From Lineus longissimus (taxonomy: Eukaryota > Nemertea > Pilidiophora > Heteronemertea > Lineidae), in contig NC_088310.1 in the NCBI RefSeq assembly GCF_910592395.1, positions 20,405,501-20,469,500 on the forward strand: a stretch of 64,000 bases of DNA, given 5' to 3'. The position numbers and the translations under genes are program-made. The notes under the pieces were generated by a model. The model worked only from the letters and a program-made list of their open reading frames with translations, did no database searches and had not been told where the DNA came from. Below, piece after piece: positions 13,196-27,189 of this stretch. Position 1 is the first letter of the stretch, and every line of letters starts with the position of its first letter.

Positions 13196-16142
13196 TGTAG
13201 CATGCCTCAGGCGCGCTTGATATTTATGTCCACGTCAGAGCAATTTACATCGCAAAATAACAGTAGACGAATTGAAAATAGAATAATATTGTGAAAATAT
13301 TAGAGAATATCAACACTGGGGCAAAACGCGTCTATTACGTCACCTCCTGATCTGGTTTCAACAAATCTCCTTATGAAGTTCTGTATACGTTTTAGTGGCG
13401 GTCCAAAAAACTGTGTTAGTTTTGTCAAAGATTAATACGGATCGATTTTGTGACGTCATATCCGATGAGCTCAAATGTCTATTGCGCACTGGGTTATCAT
13501 ACTCAGGTGCCATCGCATTAACTCAAAATCAATCAATTATCGTATCTAATTAGACATAAATAACATGTTTCTTGGAGTTCAATAGTTCAGACTTGTTTTT
13601 GTGGTCGTTTGTCATCGGGACCAAACGTCATCATCTCTGATATAGATATGAAGGCTATCTCCAAGTGCAAAGCGGGCGTCGAAGAAGAAGAAGACATTTA
13701 TTATAACGTTGTTATGATATACATGTAATTGTTTCCCGCAGAAAGCATCACAACGATAGATTGGCGAACTTTTGATTGGTCAAGCGGCGACCGGAAGTCA
13801 AAAGAAGCTGCTGTCGAGTAAGTGGCGAATGATGTATTTGGTACTTGACTGCTTACGAAATATCCATCGCCTTGAACAGAATTTCGTAACAATTATACAT
13901 CCATAACATTAAATAGTAAACAAGCAAATCAACTTAAAGGTCGAATGTCACGACTCGTACTATCATCACTTCACAACAGATCACTACTCCCGATGCCGTC
14001 TCACCATCTTGATGTAACCCTTCCATTGACTGAACCTGAGCCTTTGTTGATATCAGTCTGATAATTACGGGTAATCTGACATTTATCAATGCGACAACGG
14101 AGGTCCAAGTTAAAGGTTATACGCACACGGTACCACTAACCATGTAAATATTACTATGACCTTTCTTGGATATGTCACTCAACCTTTCAGAAATTGCTTT
14201 ACTTTCTGAAATTGCTCAGGGGCTGAGTCAATTAAAGAGCTTTGTACATCAAATGGTAACAAGAAAAATAGAAAAATGAATTACGTGATATATATGAGAA
14301 ATCTTGTATACATCGATTGTTTATACTGCATCGTGAATTGAAAATAGTTTATTTATGATTGTGTTAGAACCACGACTATTTTGTACAACTTTTGATCTTC
14401 TTGTGGTCAGAAAATATCAGAATCACGTACGATCGTCCCAGTTCAAGTACCAGAATGCTGCAATATATACATTAGCGAGTCTTGAATGTCATGCACTAAA
14501 TAGCATTGGTGGTATTGTTCTGTGTGGTGCAAGTAAAATGTTCGCGAAAATGCAAAATTGCAAATATTTTACATCTTTTTTGCGGCTAGTGTCGTACCTT
14601 TGCAAGAATTGGAACAATATTAAATCCTACTAAACTGTAACCTTTATATTAAATTACTGTTGTAATAAAAATACTTTATTGAACGTTTTATTATGTTACT
14701 GGTGCCTCTCACTTAACTTATCATTTTCTTGCTTGAAATAAATATCTAAATGCAATATTTCATTTCATCTGAGATAATTTTGCTAAGTAATTCAACACCT
14801 CTGCAGTTATTTCTATAATGTTTGCTGTCTAAACCATCATTAAATAAGGACAGTAAAGCAATAGTACATAAATAGAATAAAAAATGTCCAACAATGGCAG
14901 AGCTTGATACTCTGAAATTCAAACACTGGGCGTTTGCTTACGTTGCATATCGCTAAAGGATGAAATCAGTACTAATATTTCGGTCACGTTAATCATGTTT
15001 CGAGCCATTAAGTTGGTACTACTGTTATTAGCCAGGACAAAGGCTATTTTAGTTGATCGATCATAACCTGATCTGAGAGCTGGTACGGGAGACGAATGGC
15101 TTACCCCGTTAGAGAGACTGAGTCACGATTTGCATGGATTGGGAGCTCTAAACACCATGCACCCACAGAAACAGAAGTTAAGACAAAACCACCATGATGG
15201 ACAATGAACTAAATGCCCTCATAATTTCAGACGCACATGTTGCCCAACACACAAATCATGCGATGGTAAACATTACAAAATAATGGGCCAACTGAACATT
15301 TAAAGGCCTGTATAATTGAAAGATGACCAGCAAGTTATCACGATTGTTGTCATCGCTGGACCACTTGACGTAAGCCGGAGACGATCATGGTGGTATTATG
15401 ATTCCACCCGGCACAAACCCCATAATTATTGGTCAAATTGCTAAGCATGCTCTAAATTATGTGCTTTAAGCAGGGTGGTACGTGAATCTTTCTCGATAAA
15501 TATTGTCCATCTGTTCGAATATGCTTACATCGTACTCCTTTTTCATGAGCATTTTTAGAACCAGGCTTGAGGTTTCATGGTAAGAAAAGCGAACATTAAC
15601 TCCTGATTTCGTCAGGATGGGGGCGAAGGCAAATCTGTTTTAGTTGATTATCGTGGGTTAATGGAGGGAATCCGTTGCTTCTAGAATAAACATGGCCGGA
15701 AGATTTCGTTCCTCCAAGATTCTGATATCCAGTCCTAGCTCTTTAAAGTATGTTTCGGCCTTTTCCAATGTTATACAAGTTCGTAGTTTGCAATCATCGG
15801 CCGATGGATTACCGTTACACGTGTGTTCTTTGTTTTAACCTGGGATCATACCTTAAATGCAGAGATGAATGACGGATCATTGTTTTGTAATCGGAGATAG
15901 AGGGATAATCTACTGGTTAAACTCATAATTATAGATTACATTGTAATCACAATCTGCTGCCTCCTACTGCCTTTTTGTGATCGAATGCTTTCTAAATGAT
16001 ATACACATGTACTTCTGATGTGAATTTGTTGCCCTGAGTAAAAATCTTCGATTCGGCTGATTGCTTGCCAGAGGAAGGTACAATGCATACATCCATGTAC
16101 ATCCAGCATGTTGTCTATGTGTAGATAGAAAATTAATGTACT
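13117..16142. other. Non-coding stretch, no supported gene
   Basis: No gene seen. A TGACGTCA cyclic-AMP response element lies at 13451-13458 and a short AAG microsatellite near 13685. Confidence 0.5.
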
Positions 16143-16261
16143 TGTAAGGTTAGGTGGTACAATTATAGCCTATGTGTGCATTTATGGGTACTGGCAGCTG
16201 TTTACTAAATTGAAGGGGCTGTAATTGTACTGGAGCAATAATTGTACCACTTGATCTTACA
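16143..16261. mobile_element. MITE-like foldback repeat, 119 bp
   Basis: The arm at 16143-16168 (TGTAAGGTTAGGTGGTACAA and on) is matched by the reverse complement of 16236-16261 with a few mismatches. A second inner pair, GTACAATTATAGCC against GGCTGTAATTGTAC, gives a nested foldback. It carries no coding capacity. I could not define a clean target duplication. Confidence 0.5.
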
Positions 16262-16977
16262 TACAAAGCAAGCCCGGCTCGGGAAGCCAGCATGTTATCA
16301 TCGAGCCCCGCATCACTTAATTTTCTCTCGAGCCGCTTTCAACAAAACCCCTTCAATTCATCTCCCTATCTATTTACTGCCACCCCAAGGTTAATCTCAA
16401 CCCTCATTTCATTAAGTTGTTAACTTGAACAATGCGCTAGTTTTCCTTTCATCTAATTGATATGCTTTACCAATGATGTACAGTGATTGTAAGTTTATAA
16501 ACAAAACGTCCTATTGTCTCTTCTATTACTTGTATTCATGGCCGGACACATTAGTTGGTCAATTACTAACAAACCCTACGTGATGTCTCCCTCGTCGAAT
16601 GCATCTGCCCGCCATGTCAACTGCTCATCCTCTATAATTGTCACCATATTTTCCCCGGGTTCAATGTAAAAGGTCCGCTGTCTGCAATACATGCATGCAT
16701 AGTATTGCCGTACTGTAAGTTATAAACTTCATCTGAGCCACGTGGCTTTCTTCATGTACCTCAGCAGAGTCTCCCTTTAAGTGCGCAATCGAACAGGGGG
16801 ATGAACATTCCTGATGCACACTAGATCCTGGTATACTGTAATCAGGGTCCTTTTCAATGTTGTTGATTCACTTTTATTTGTTCCTGCCTTTCGCATTCTC
16901 AAAGTGCTATACGGCCAAAACGCTAACAGTACGTGTACTGTACTAGTAGTGAAGAAACTACTATCAAAAAAGTAAAA

Positions 16978-17096
16978 AGTAAGGTAGAATGGTGTTTTTG
17001 TAGCCCCGATTTATTTGTAGCCCCTGCATTGTTTGATGCATGGGATATCAATCAATATCATAGGCAGGGGCTACAAATACCCCATTCTACCTTACT
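16978..17096. mobile_element. MITE-like foldback repeat, 119 bp
   Basis: Arms at 16978-17007 and 17067-17096 are inverted copies matching at 28 of 30 positions, starting AGTAAGGTAGAATGG. A further TTTGTAGCCCCTGC lies next to the left arm and pairs with the inner edge of the right arm. The centre is unrelated. It looks like a non-autonomous DNA element or a hairpin-forming repeat, with no obvious target duplication. Confidence 0.6.
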
Positions 17097-20000
17097 CTTC
17101 AAAATGGTCAAAACTCTTGAACACACTGTATGAAATTAGAAACATGGAAGACATGTGTGCATTTAACATAATGAATAGTTTATTCGACTTTTTACATCTG
17201 CTAGCCTTAGCACTCAACAATACTTGCCGTACATACACAAACATATACAATCATTTCGTGACATATTTTCTTTCGGCATCAATACGCCTCAAAATTCTAT
17301 AACAACATGTAAACACATTGATTAGATTCGGTTTTTGACAAAAATCATAACTTCGGATGAAAGAACGTTTTTCGAAAAAAATACATGGAAGTTCAAGCAA
17401 TGTGGTGTGAGATAAAATCTTAAGCATGTAGGAGGCGATTATAAGAATTACAGTACTGTTCAAAAGGAATATACACCTGCGTTTTAGAACGGAGTTTTAG
17501 GTTTACCTATCTTAACACACAAGGCTCCGAGATCGCAGAGTCGAGTCCCTTTAACGAACTCTATTGCCAGAAGGTCATGATGGAGAAAACTGGATTTATT
17601 GTTAGTTAGATGACGTATCCTAACTACATTTATCGGATTTTAAATGCTAATCGCGGATCCTACCCAATTTTGCCCTGGAGTACTATTTAACCGCAATCAG
17701 CAGAAAAATACTAGCGTAAGAGCAAAACATTTAATGCCATATACATGTATTAATCAAACTATATGATTTCACCGTATATGAATATATTTCTCAGGCATTT
17801 ATGATGGACTTATTCCATTATGAGCATATAAATAGACAATTTTTTCTTCTGGAGCAATTTGAAGATTTTGTCAAAATCAACCAATTCTCACAATATGGAC
17901 AACTTCGTTTTATGTAACGCACAATACACCATTGCATAATTGCGTAACATTACAAGACACTTTACCGGCATTGCGACCTCTCAAGGAAGATTGTAAACAC
18001 GTGTATATGTGAAATTGTTAGAAGAAAAGAATCAGCTAACTTTGAGTGAGCCCGCTTGGCCCTATTTATAGGTCACAGTCAGTTTGAGTTTCATGGTTAC
18101 GCAAATCTCAAGTTTTATCCTTTACATGCGATAGGCCAAGTCATTTATGTTCCACCCTTGTCGCCATTTAAGATATCATTTATCTTCAAAAACATGTCGT
18201 ACATGTACTTGTCCGATTTACTGTATCCTCGGCTCTGTGCGATCCAAAGATAGATGGCAGCTCACACATGTCATATTTTGCACGAAAGGAAAAAAAACAA
18301 CAAAGTCATCGCCGATACAAATTAACATTGTCCTTAGTGGAATTGAAGCATACGACTCACATGAATATGATTTCAGATTGGTACACACAATTTTTTTATC
18401 AATACTAAAGTACCGCTCCTGTTCACTTGACAAACGTATAACATAAAACCCAGTTCATTGTAAAGCCATATTGGTGTGGATCTTAAATACGACGCAAGAG
18501 CGGCGAGTTGAAATCTGACAGAAATATTTATGGCTGCAGCCATATCAAAAAATTACTGGAAACGAGAGATCGTTTCTGCTCACCAATGCTACTGGCACGT
18601 GCACACTCCGATGCATACGACCATCGGCATTCGAAGCACGCGCGCGATCAAAATCTGGACGGCGATGTAAATATGACTATAGGCTTACCTCGGCGTCCAG
18701 ACTCTGATAATCCACATGCGTTGGAGAATGAATACGGCTTAGGCTCACTTTTAAATCATTTGACTTTTAGATGACTTTTGTCTTTACTTGACTAACACGG
18801 TCCCGTTAGAGATATTAAGGTCTCTACTACGTGCGAAAACCCGGCCCATATGATAAAGACTTCTCACTATATATATTCTGTAATAGGAAATGCACACTAA
18901 TTTGACAAAACCAGGCAAGAAAATTAGGTAAATATATTGATACAGAACAGTGTGAGATTCACAAAGAATACAGGTTTTCGTTGATAGCCTTCAAAAATAT
19001 TGAAAATATCAGTGGAAGAAAAATGATGCTTTTTGTCGTCTTTTGTTTTGCGAGTAAAAGTATCTTCATCAAAACTTGACCAGTTTCAGCTGAATAATAT
19101 TCATTTCAAGCCAGGTTGTAATCATGATTTACAAATTGCTGAAAGTGATCAGGCTGACGATTTCTTTTTGACCAGTTCCAGCGCAAAGCGCCATGGACAT
19201 TGGTGTACGTTTCGTGTTTTATAAGATAAACGACGGACCAATATAATGGAAAGTGTAAAGCTCACCACATTTTGAATGAAAAACAGTTGTAAACGTCTCT
19301 AACAGTGGTTAAAACGTGGAAGTGGAACCGTCAATGGAAAATTCGTGATTGGTAATCACATTAAAACAATGAGAGCATATTCCGGTACATGAACATCATC
19401 GTCGACTGCAGGAATCCAAAATGGCTGTCATATTGAATCATATCAAAATCGTCGGTCACCAGTCCTTGGCATTTCATGATTGAATCAACAAAGATGTCTG
19501 CAAGTACGTATGCTGTCATAACGTATGCACTCTTGCAGTTTGGGTGACAAAACTCTAGCCGAAAGAACAGCCAACTTTTGACATAATTCTTTCAATCTCT
19601 GTATTTCAAATAAGCGTCACTAGTTCTAATCGATAAAATTCGTCGTTTGTGGTACGGATTCTAAGACAGGTCTATTAATGCTCGATCTTTGTGGATGTGG
19701 GACACTTACAGGCAGCACACTGATATCAACTCACTGATTCAAAATTGCGGCACACTTATTATACAGGAGGGAAAACGATCATTTGTCAATACATTCAGTA
19801 ATCGTTAAAATGCACTACACAGATTATCATAAAAGCAAAAATCTGATTTCAACACAAAAAAATCATCCAGTTTAGGAACTTGAGCGGTCATAGTCGCTGA
19901 ACTAAGAAATGGATATGGGCAAGTCGCCCTCGAGATACCTAGAATTTGATTTCTGCAATTTGGATGATTCTGTTGAAATGTAACTTTAAAAAGGACCCAA

Positions 20001-20381
20001 ACTCGTTGAAATATTACACAGAGCAATTCATACCGGTAAAGAAGACATGAAAATATGTTGTGTGCACAATAGTTGTTATATCGATTTCCTAGCATCAAAA
20101 AATAAAACAACAGAAGACCTTTAAAATCAGATGACCTCTTTAGGCGTGCACACAGACTGTTTTCCTGTTCTACCAGTGCCGCTGTTGCGCCACGGAAAGT
20201 AGGGCAGGAACTGAGTGAGGCAAGACTAGTGCGCATGCGTCTTTTTGTCGTTTTCAATGGAAATATTGGTGAAATCCTGTTGACCCTTGCTCTGATGATT
20301 GAGGTATACTGACAGAAGTAAAGGTGTGGATCATGAAGTATATGCTTCTCATCGTTAAGCACCGACGATTCGTGACAGAAA
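17097..20381. other. Non-coding stretch with one long anonymous frame
   Basis: No gene can be supported. A minus-strand frame of 203 codons runs from an ATG at 20416 to 19805 with no recognisable domain, no clear splice signals and many Cys and Phe residues. It is long for a chance frame here. Its start lies inside the 20382-20468 inverted repeat. An NRF1-type site, GTGCGCATGCGT, lies at 20229-20240. Confidence 0.4.
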
Positions 20382-20468
20382 CAGTCCCACTTTAAGTCTT
20401 TGTGTCGCCTGTCCATCTATACAGGCACCAATACATAGATATGCACACGTAGACTTAAAGTGGGACTG
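20382..20468. mobile_element. MITE with perfect 18-bp inverted ends, 87 bp
   Basis: CAGTCCCACTTTAAGTCT at 20382-20399 is matched exactly by its reverse complement at 20451-20468. A small inner CCTGT/ACAGG pair lies in the loop. Both sides are flanked by AAA, which could be a 3-bp target duplication but is weak in AT-rich DNA. Confidence 0.55.
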
Positions 20469-21634
20469 AAATAATATTTGTGTTGGCAACAAAGCTGGAA
20501 AACCAGCTCCATGATCAGAAAGTCAATCTTAATAAAGAATAAAAAATAAGCCAGACAAAATATTTGGCTGCGAATGAAATACCATAGTGTGTCCGTCCAT
20601 TTCAATAGTGTGGGTGCAGATCCCTATTCATATTATGAAACTTGTCGCTTCGTGCAAGGATGATAACAAATTAAATAAATATGTCTTTAAGTACAGCACC
20701 AGAACTTGAGAACGTCTTCAATGGTCATTTATAATTATTTCAATTCACAGACATTACAAAAGTTTCTACCACAAACATGACTGCCGTTTAAAGAATCATC
20801 ACTCTCATCGGGGAAGGTTCGTAGAGTTAAGCCACAACCTTTCAAAAAACCTTCTCTTTCAATTATATGCCAATCACTGACAGAAAGCAACTAAAACCCA
20901 CATTCAGGGAAAACAAAGGAAGGCTTCTTCCGCGCCATCTTGATCTCAGCAAAACGTTTGTTTGGTAATTAGATACTGCTGTAACACTGCCAAAAATATC
21001 TAATTTTTCAATAACTCAAGTCACTATGAGAATAAAGTTGTTATGGTGCATTTTTCTGATACATCATTATTTCCTTCATAATTTTCAGCTGAGCTTGATA
21101 ATTCCTCCCCATACCTTGGCCGCGACACTTGCTTCATTGAGCAAAGACTTTTAGCAAACGCTATTGTGATAATGACCGAACAACAAAACCAAACCACCCT
21201 AAAGGGTTAAAATTAACTAACACAACAATCACTTCGTATCAAACCTGACTTTAGCTATCACCAAAAATTAACAAAGGGGTGACAAACTGCAACATAAAAC
21301 GCCTTGTCCTTATCCACTTAAATCACTCAATTACTAGTATAATGACATGACGATAATTACTATTTTTCGTGGTGGCATTTAACGTGCAGTTAATTGATAA
21401 AAACAGCTATACTGACATTCCTTGCGATTGTTTCATCTACCGACTTTGTAAAATATATATTGTATCAGGGCACATGGTTCACAAACACTTTTCACGACCA
21501 TTGTTAATTTGTAGATATCCATGACAACGAAAAAGCACAACTATATAACCAAACAGAGAAAAATTTCCTGACAATATTTCATTCTGAACATAAAAATGGA
21601 AGATTATTAGGTTAATGCTCATTGTCTTATTAGC

Positions 21635-21668
21635 TGACGTCACTTGATGATGGCATCAACTGACGTCA
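21635..21668. promoter_or_regulatory. Paired cyclic-AMP response elements
   Basis: Two full palindromic TGACGTCA sites lie at 21635-21642 and 21661-21668, 26 bp apart start to start. These are consensus CREB/ATF binding sites. No neighbouring promoter is visible, so any role is inferred. Confidence 0.4.
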
Positions 21669-22539
21669 TTTTGTGTCATGACGCCATTTTGTCCGAAATT
21701 AGATTTTTTATTGCCTGGCATCATTGACAAAGTCCTTATATTCTAATAAGGAGTTTCGAAGTCACTGCGTTTAACTAATCATAAGGACATATTCTCAGAT
21801 GTATTGCTTTAGATACATGGTAACCAAAAGTAGACGTTGTCAATATGGAGTGGATATAAGTCAGCACATCATATACATTAAGAAACCGTGTCGCCTCATA
21901 ATGCGTTTACAAAACATACATGTCAATTAAAGCTAAATAGCGGAGTGACTTTTCAATGGATGTGCTTACACTACCGGTACACGGATTGTATCATTTTGAA
22001 ATTAAATTGTTCAGTAACGCCAAACAACTGGAACATTCATAATATACAGTCATGTATATGAAAAGACACATGTCAACTATGCAAAGCCACCTTATGAACA
22101 AAAGTACCACATTCAACAAATACTAAAACTTAAATGTAATTCAGAAAAGAACTAAATTAACACAAATTATTCAAATATAATAAAACCACAAAGGGTTAAT
22201 CACTTAGAACTAAAAATAAAAGAAACTAATGAATAAAGATGCGAAAATTGCCTAATGGTTCAACTTGCAAGAAATTCTTTAAAAATAGTTATTGTTTTTA
22301 ATCAGGAAAAGCAATCGAATACGCGCTCAAATGACTATCGGATGTGCATGGCTCTAGGACATGTAGAAGGAATGCAAAACCCGATATACTTATCAAATGG
22401 CACTGGTTTTTGTGAGATGTGGCGTATGCCGAGTGATCACTTTAGCTCTCCACAAGGCTAAGAGAGTGCAGTGATAGCTTTCATATTTGGTATCCCCAGG
22501 TTATCAGATCATAAGAGAAGCGAAGAACTTACCGCTACT

Positions 22540-22955
22540 AAATATAACCAGTATTGAAAATCAGAAGCCGAGACAGAGTTGAAAAAGAAATTGTGTGAAA
22601 GAATTGAAAACCAGAAACAACCATTTGTGTGGCTGAGCTGTGTGAATAACTTATAAGCCAGAAACCAGTGAATATGTTGCTGGACCATAAAAACCACCAG
22701 AATGCATGAACTAGAAACCATAAACCACCAAAATGTGCCACGGAATATTTGCGTCAGACCTTAAAACCAGAAACCCACAGCAAGTAGAACGTGTGACTGA
22801 GGTGTGATGAGTTTTGGGATTTGGTAAATGACTTGAAAGCCAGAAAATACCAAGTCTAAGAGTACATTTTTGTGTGAGAGATTTGAAAACCAAAAGCTAC
22901 CAGAATGTGTGACTGAATGGCAATGACTTGAAATCAGAAAACCACCACAATGTTT
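22540..22955. repeat. Decayed minisatellite
   Basis: Variants of a phrase like TTGAAAACCAGAAACCACC followed by AGAATGTGTGACTG recur about every 40-65 bp, heavily diverged and unevenly spaced. It is an old tandem array with no coding role apparent. Confidence 0.6.
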
Positions 22956-25900
22956 AAATTACTTGAAAAAGGGTTAAAATATCGATGCATGGTTGGTATC
23001 AGGTTTCTCTCTTTGAATTACCAGATTCCATTGAGCGCCAATTGTGCACTGGCAACAATAAATATATGTTTTATTTGTGAATCTAAATGCACTGCATTAG
23101 GTAATCAGTTTAGCCTCAAGGTAGTGAAGGATCCATAAACACAGAATCACAAATATAGATATTTAACAATAGAGGTGTTTTTCCGAAGGCAGCTATCAAT
23201 TCAATACCATTCGATTGTTTGATTGATTGGTTTTCGGCATAACGTATTGATTGGTGTGTTGTGTAAAGGAATGCAAACATCAGAACACAATGAAAACTCG
23301 CTAAAAGAACTTAACTGATATTGATTTAAATTCACGGCTTCCATATTTTATTGTCTCCGTAACTTAATGGAATTTTAAATAAATGAATAGCAAAGTTATA
23401 AAATTATAAGGAATTTCGGCGGTTGGAAGAACTGCATAATATGAGCTGCAGAAAACATGTATATCGAGACGGGAGCGCAAAGTTTCTTTGATAGATCTCC
23501 TGATAATTGAAAGTTTAGCGGCTGTGGCGGTTAGTCGCTACAAACGGTGTTCCAATATTTCAAAAGGGGAGGCAATTAAAAAGGAACTCAATAAACAGAA
23601 TTGATATTGTCGCTTTAACCCACTAAATGCTAATTATAGATTGAAACACAGGGTGTTGAATAGAAAATTTACTCAATTAACAAAATTGATTTAGCCGATT
23701 TAACCCACTAAGTACCAAGGGCAGATTGGATTTTTTTTCAGAGAACTCCATTTTTACAAAGTGATATGCAATCAGAAAATGTTGACATCAAAGCATTGGG
23801 AATTTTGACATTTCATCGGTTGGCATACTATGAGATATAACGGACACTACCTGATTCTATTACCAGAATAATCCACAGGTTGGTTCTTTTTGGTGCCGTT
23901 TGTGGTGCAGGCGGTTGGGAGGACTTCACTGTTGTGATACAGTGGAACCGACATACTAAAAACATCCTGTGGACTGACAAGTGCTGTCCTTAACATGGAG
24001 GTGTCCTGATTTAAGAGGTTAGTTGAGAAACAACTGTTTTTGTTGCAGGGGAAATGAAACTCAGGTTCTATATAAATAACCAGCTGTCCATTTTTTGGTT
24101 CAAGTGTAGTCATAATATAACAACGTGGCGGTTTGCAATGATTTCAAAATATATTTCTCGATACCAAATAGTGGCCAATTACAGTTGTGTACCGTAATTT
24201 CATACATTTCTATATAACTGTTGCTGATGACAAATATAAAACTGCCCGGCGAATTATTCGATGATGGAAACAATGTTGTGCACATTACATTTAATATACA
24301 TTATATGTTATGATCACTCGTCGCATAACTGGCTATGTTTGCCCTTAAAAGTTTATAAAATGACACTTAGGTTACGATACTTGGAGTCACTCCACTAAAC
24401 TGACCAGCATGTCTGCGTCATACCGGTATCGAAAGTGCTTTAGAAAAATTTCATAAACGTGCAACTCTGGATGCAATGTTTGTACAAATTAAAACAAAGT
24501 TCATCGCGTGCAACGTCATTTCAGCCAGGCGATTAATATCGATCACAATTAGAATATAGATTCACGGAAAGCAAAGCGAAGACCAACTTTCTTTTACAAA
24601 TATCGAAACAGAGATTATTCTTCCGATTTCAGTCGCAATTTAGAAGTAGACTATCCGTGCACTTAACGTCATGGGTTTGAAACTTGCGATTATTTGTACA
24701 TCATACTGAAGACTCGTGGAATTAGATGCAATGTTGTTTAAATCCCGGATTTACAAACGAAATTACTGTCTTACCGGAGTATGTGACCAAAGAAAGCGAT
24801 CAAAAACCAAACCATTAGTGTCAACTGGCCAACAAAACCAAACTAATTTCAAAATGAAAATTTGAGTTGATCATGAAGAGCATCTGGAATACTTGATTTC
24901 GAATTCTAGTATTCTTTGGGAATTGTTGGTCCAGACAGAGTGGTAGCAGCTCACGACAACAGATAAGTTCAGAAAGCGCTCGTATGTGTTTACATTGACC
25001 TCACGTAACATAATCTCAATGTCCCCTACTGCAAGTTTCTTTTCAGCTAGAAGGTATACCTTTAGCTAAAATAAATGGCGGATTTAAAAAATGATTGGTG
25101 CTGACGGTGCTTAGATTTTGCACTTTAAATACTAAGAAATAGTTGGTTATTCTCAAGCAGAAATCATACCCAAATTCGGAAAAGATGCAAGGGTCTGATT
25201 TAAAAACTTATACAAACGATATGATTGATAGCTTAAATTATATTTATAGTCACAAGTTTGCTTAAAAAATCCATACACCGGTGTACAACTTCTGTGCGAG
25301 GGTAATAACGTAACATGTACGTCTGCTCTTCATTATAGGAATCACGCATTTAGCCAGTGGTGAGAAATTCATTGCACAAAATACGGTACTGCTCCATATA
25401 TTCAGACAAAAATCGTACCGGAAAAGTTTTTAAGGTCTAGAATTCTGTTGCCATGCGTAACATCTATTGTATCAGTATCATTCTTCGGTGAAGTGTCTGT
25501 TTACCGACAAGGACGCCACCGTCGGATCAGTAGAGACGTTGAGATTTCAAACTTGTACGTAAACGCATCTTTACAGAAATGCACGCCGTATGTAACAAGA
25601 GATAATCTATATCTCGGCGTTGACGCTTACGTCTAATTTTAGAAACCTGAACCTCTCTATTTAAGTTGAGCATTGATGGGGCTTTACCGGTGAAATCTGA
25701 CAGACCCTGAATGAAGTGTACAGATTTGTAAAATAATACTTTCGGCGGAGTGGAAATCATTGCTTGTAAAAGTCTTATACTAGTTGCGTTGTAATAACAA
25801 CATCATTCCTGGGAGGGACGCAGCGTAGCGCTTGCGATGTGTGATCATGAATACTACGAAGAGAAAATAAAGTATCCATGTGATGTGAGCGTGTCTATCA

Positions 25901-27189
25901 GATATGGCAAATTAACTTTTTATGACCATACAAGGTTATTTGTGTTTTAAAACCATTACCGGTATTCTTACCGAGTCTTGAAGGTTTTTCATAATCTCCC
26001 AAAATTTTGTGCTTTTTCGTATCGCTGAAAAATCTATAAATAGTGCATATTTGTGTTGGCCGCAAAACCTTTAAAGATTTTTAAGAAGCTCGAAAACCGT
26101 TACTTCAAAGAGAGTGCCACATTCGGTATAAAACCATCGTCAAACGCCGTCAGATTTTGCCATTTGCACGAAGATGAGAAATCAGGTCTACATGTACATG
26201 CATATGACCATGGTAAACAGGGTATCAGTCCCTTGAACAGAGTTACATACAATATCAAACTTTCGGAGGTTAAATCCCAGTAAAGGGGTAATGGGTGGTT
26301 CAAGCAGTTTTTTTCATTTGTAATATAATGAGGCCAAGAGCATAGTTACTAATATATACGACAATCACAGGTTAAATAACTTGCAAGTTAGCATATCAGA
26401 GTTTTACCAATGGACGCCAAATGTGCCTGTGTCGTTTTTGAGAGAAAAACAAGATACTAAAATTGGCCATCATAGAATCTAGTACCACTAGTCACTAATC
26501 ACTAGTGTGAACTGATTAAAAATTGTTATTTTGCACTATTCAGCTGAGGTTTTTCAATCATATACTAGTATGCGATATCACAATTTCGGTGAAAAGTACC
26601 GATAATCCCGGGAAATAGGACCCTTTAGTGGAAAATCATAGCATGTAAAATGTGTCAGTGTTGTCATGTTATTGCAAATATGAGACGTCAAACTGTCACT
26701 AATTGTCGTAAAATAGCGCAAGAGTTGTCGTAAAGGAGCAAGATAAAGTGAAAATAACACTTGCAGCCGATAGCTCAAAAACGACCGGATTAATTAGATA
26801 ATTGAATAAGATAACTGTGTGCAATTAACCCCATGTAATCCATGGACATTTCAAAATCAGTTAATTTTAAATGTTGCTAGCCCATTTAAAATGCCAAACT
26901 GTGTCAGGCAAAAGTTGATAGATTCATAATGTCAATCACGTTCTTGATCGCTTCTCAAAATGTTGAAGTCAAAATAAAGTACTTACACGGGGTATGCTTG
27001 CGAGTCCGGCTTGTCTTAAAAGAGGCTGGCTAGATATTTACATATTTAGGCTTTGCCTATCATACAATGTATATTTTGTCACATATACATTGATACACTA
27101 TATACATCTCATAAATACAAAATATGCACTTTGTACAGACCTATATTAAGCACATGGTCCTTTTCCTTTAACTATTGCACATGCAGTCC

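Larger units (their letters stand above)
20469..27189. other. Non-coding stretch downstream of FoxG
   Basis: No gene supported. It holds paired CRE sites at 21635-21668 and a decayed minisatellite at 22540-22955. The last few hundred bases are the likely FoxG 3' UTR. A Pumilio-type site (minus-strand TGTAAATA) lies at 27035-27042, and I saw no canonical AATAAA close to the stop. Confidence 0.5.
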
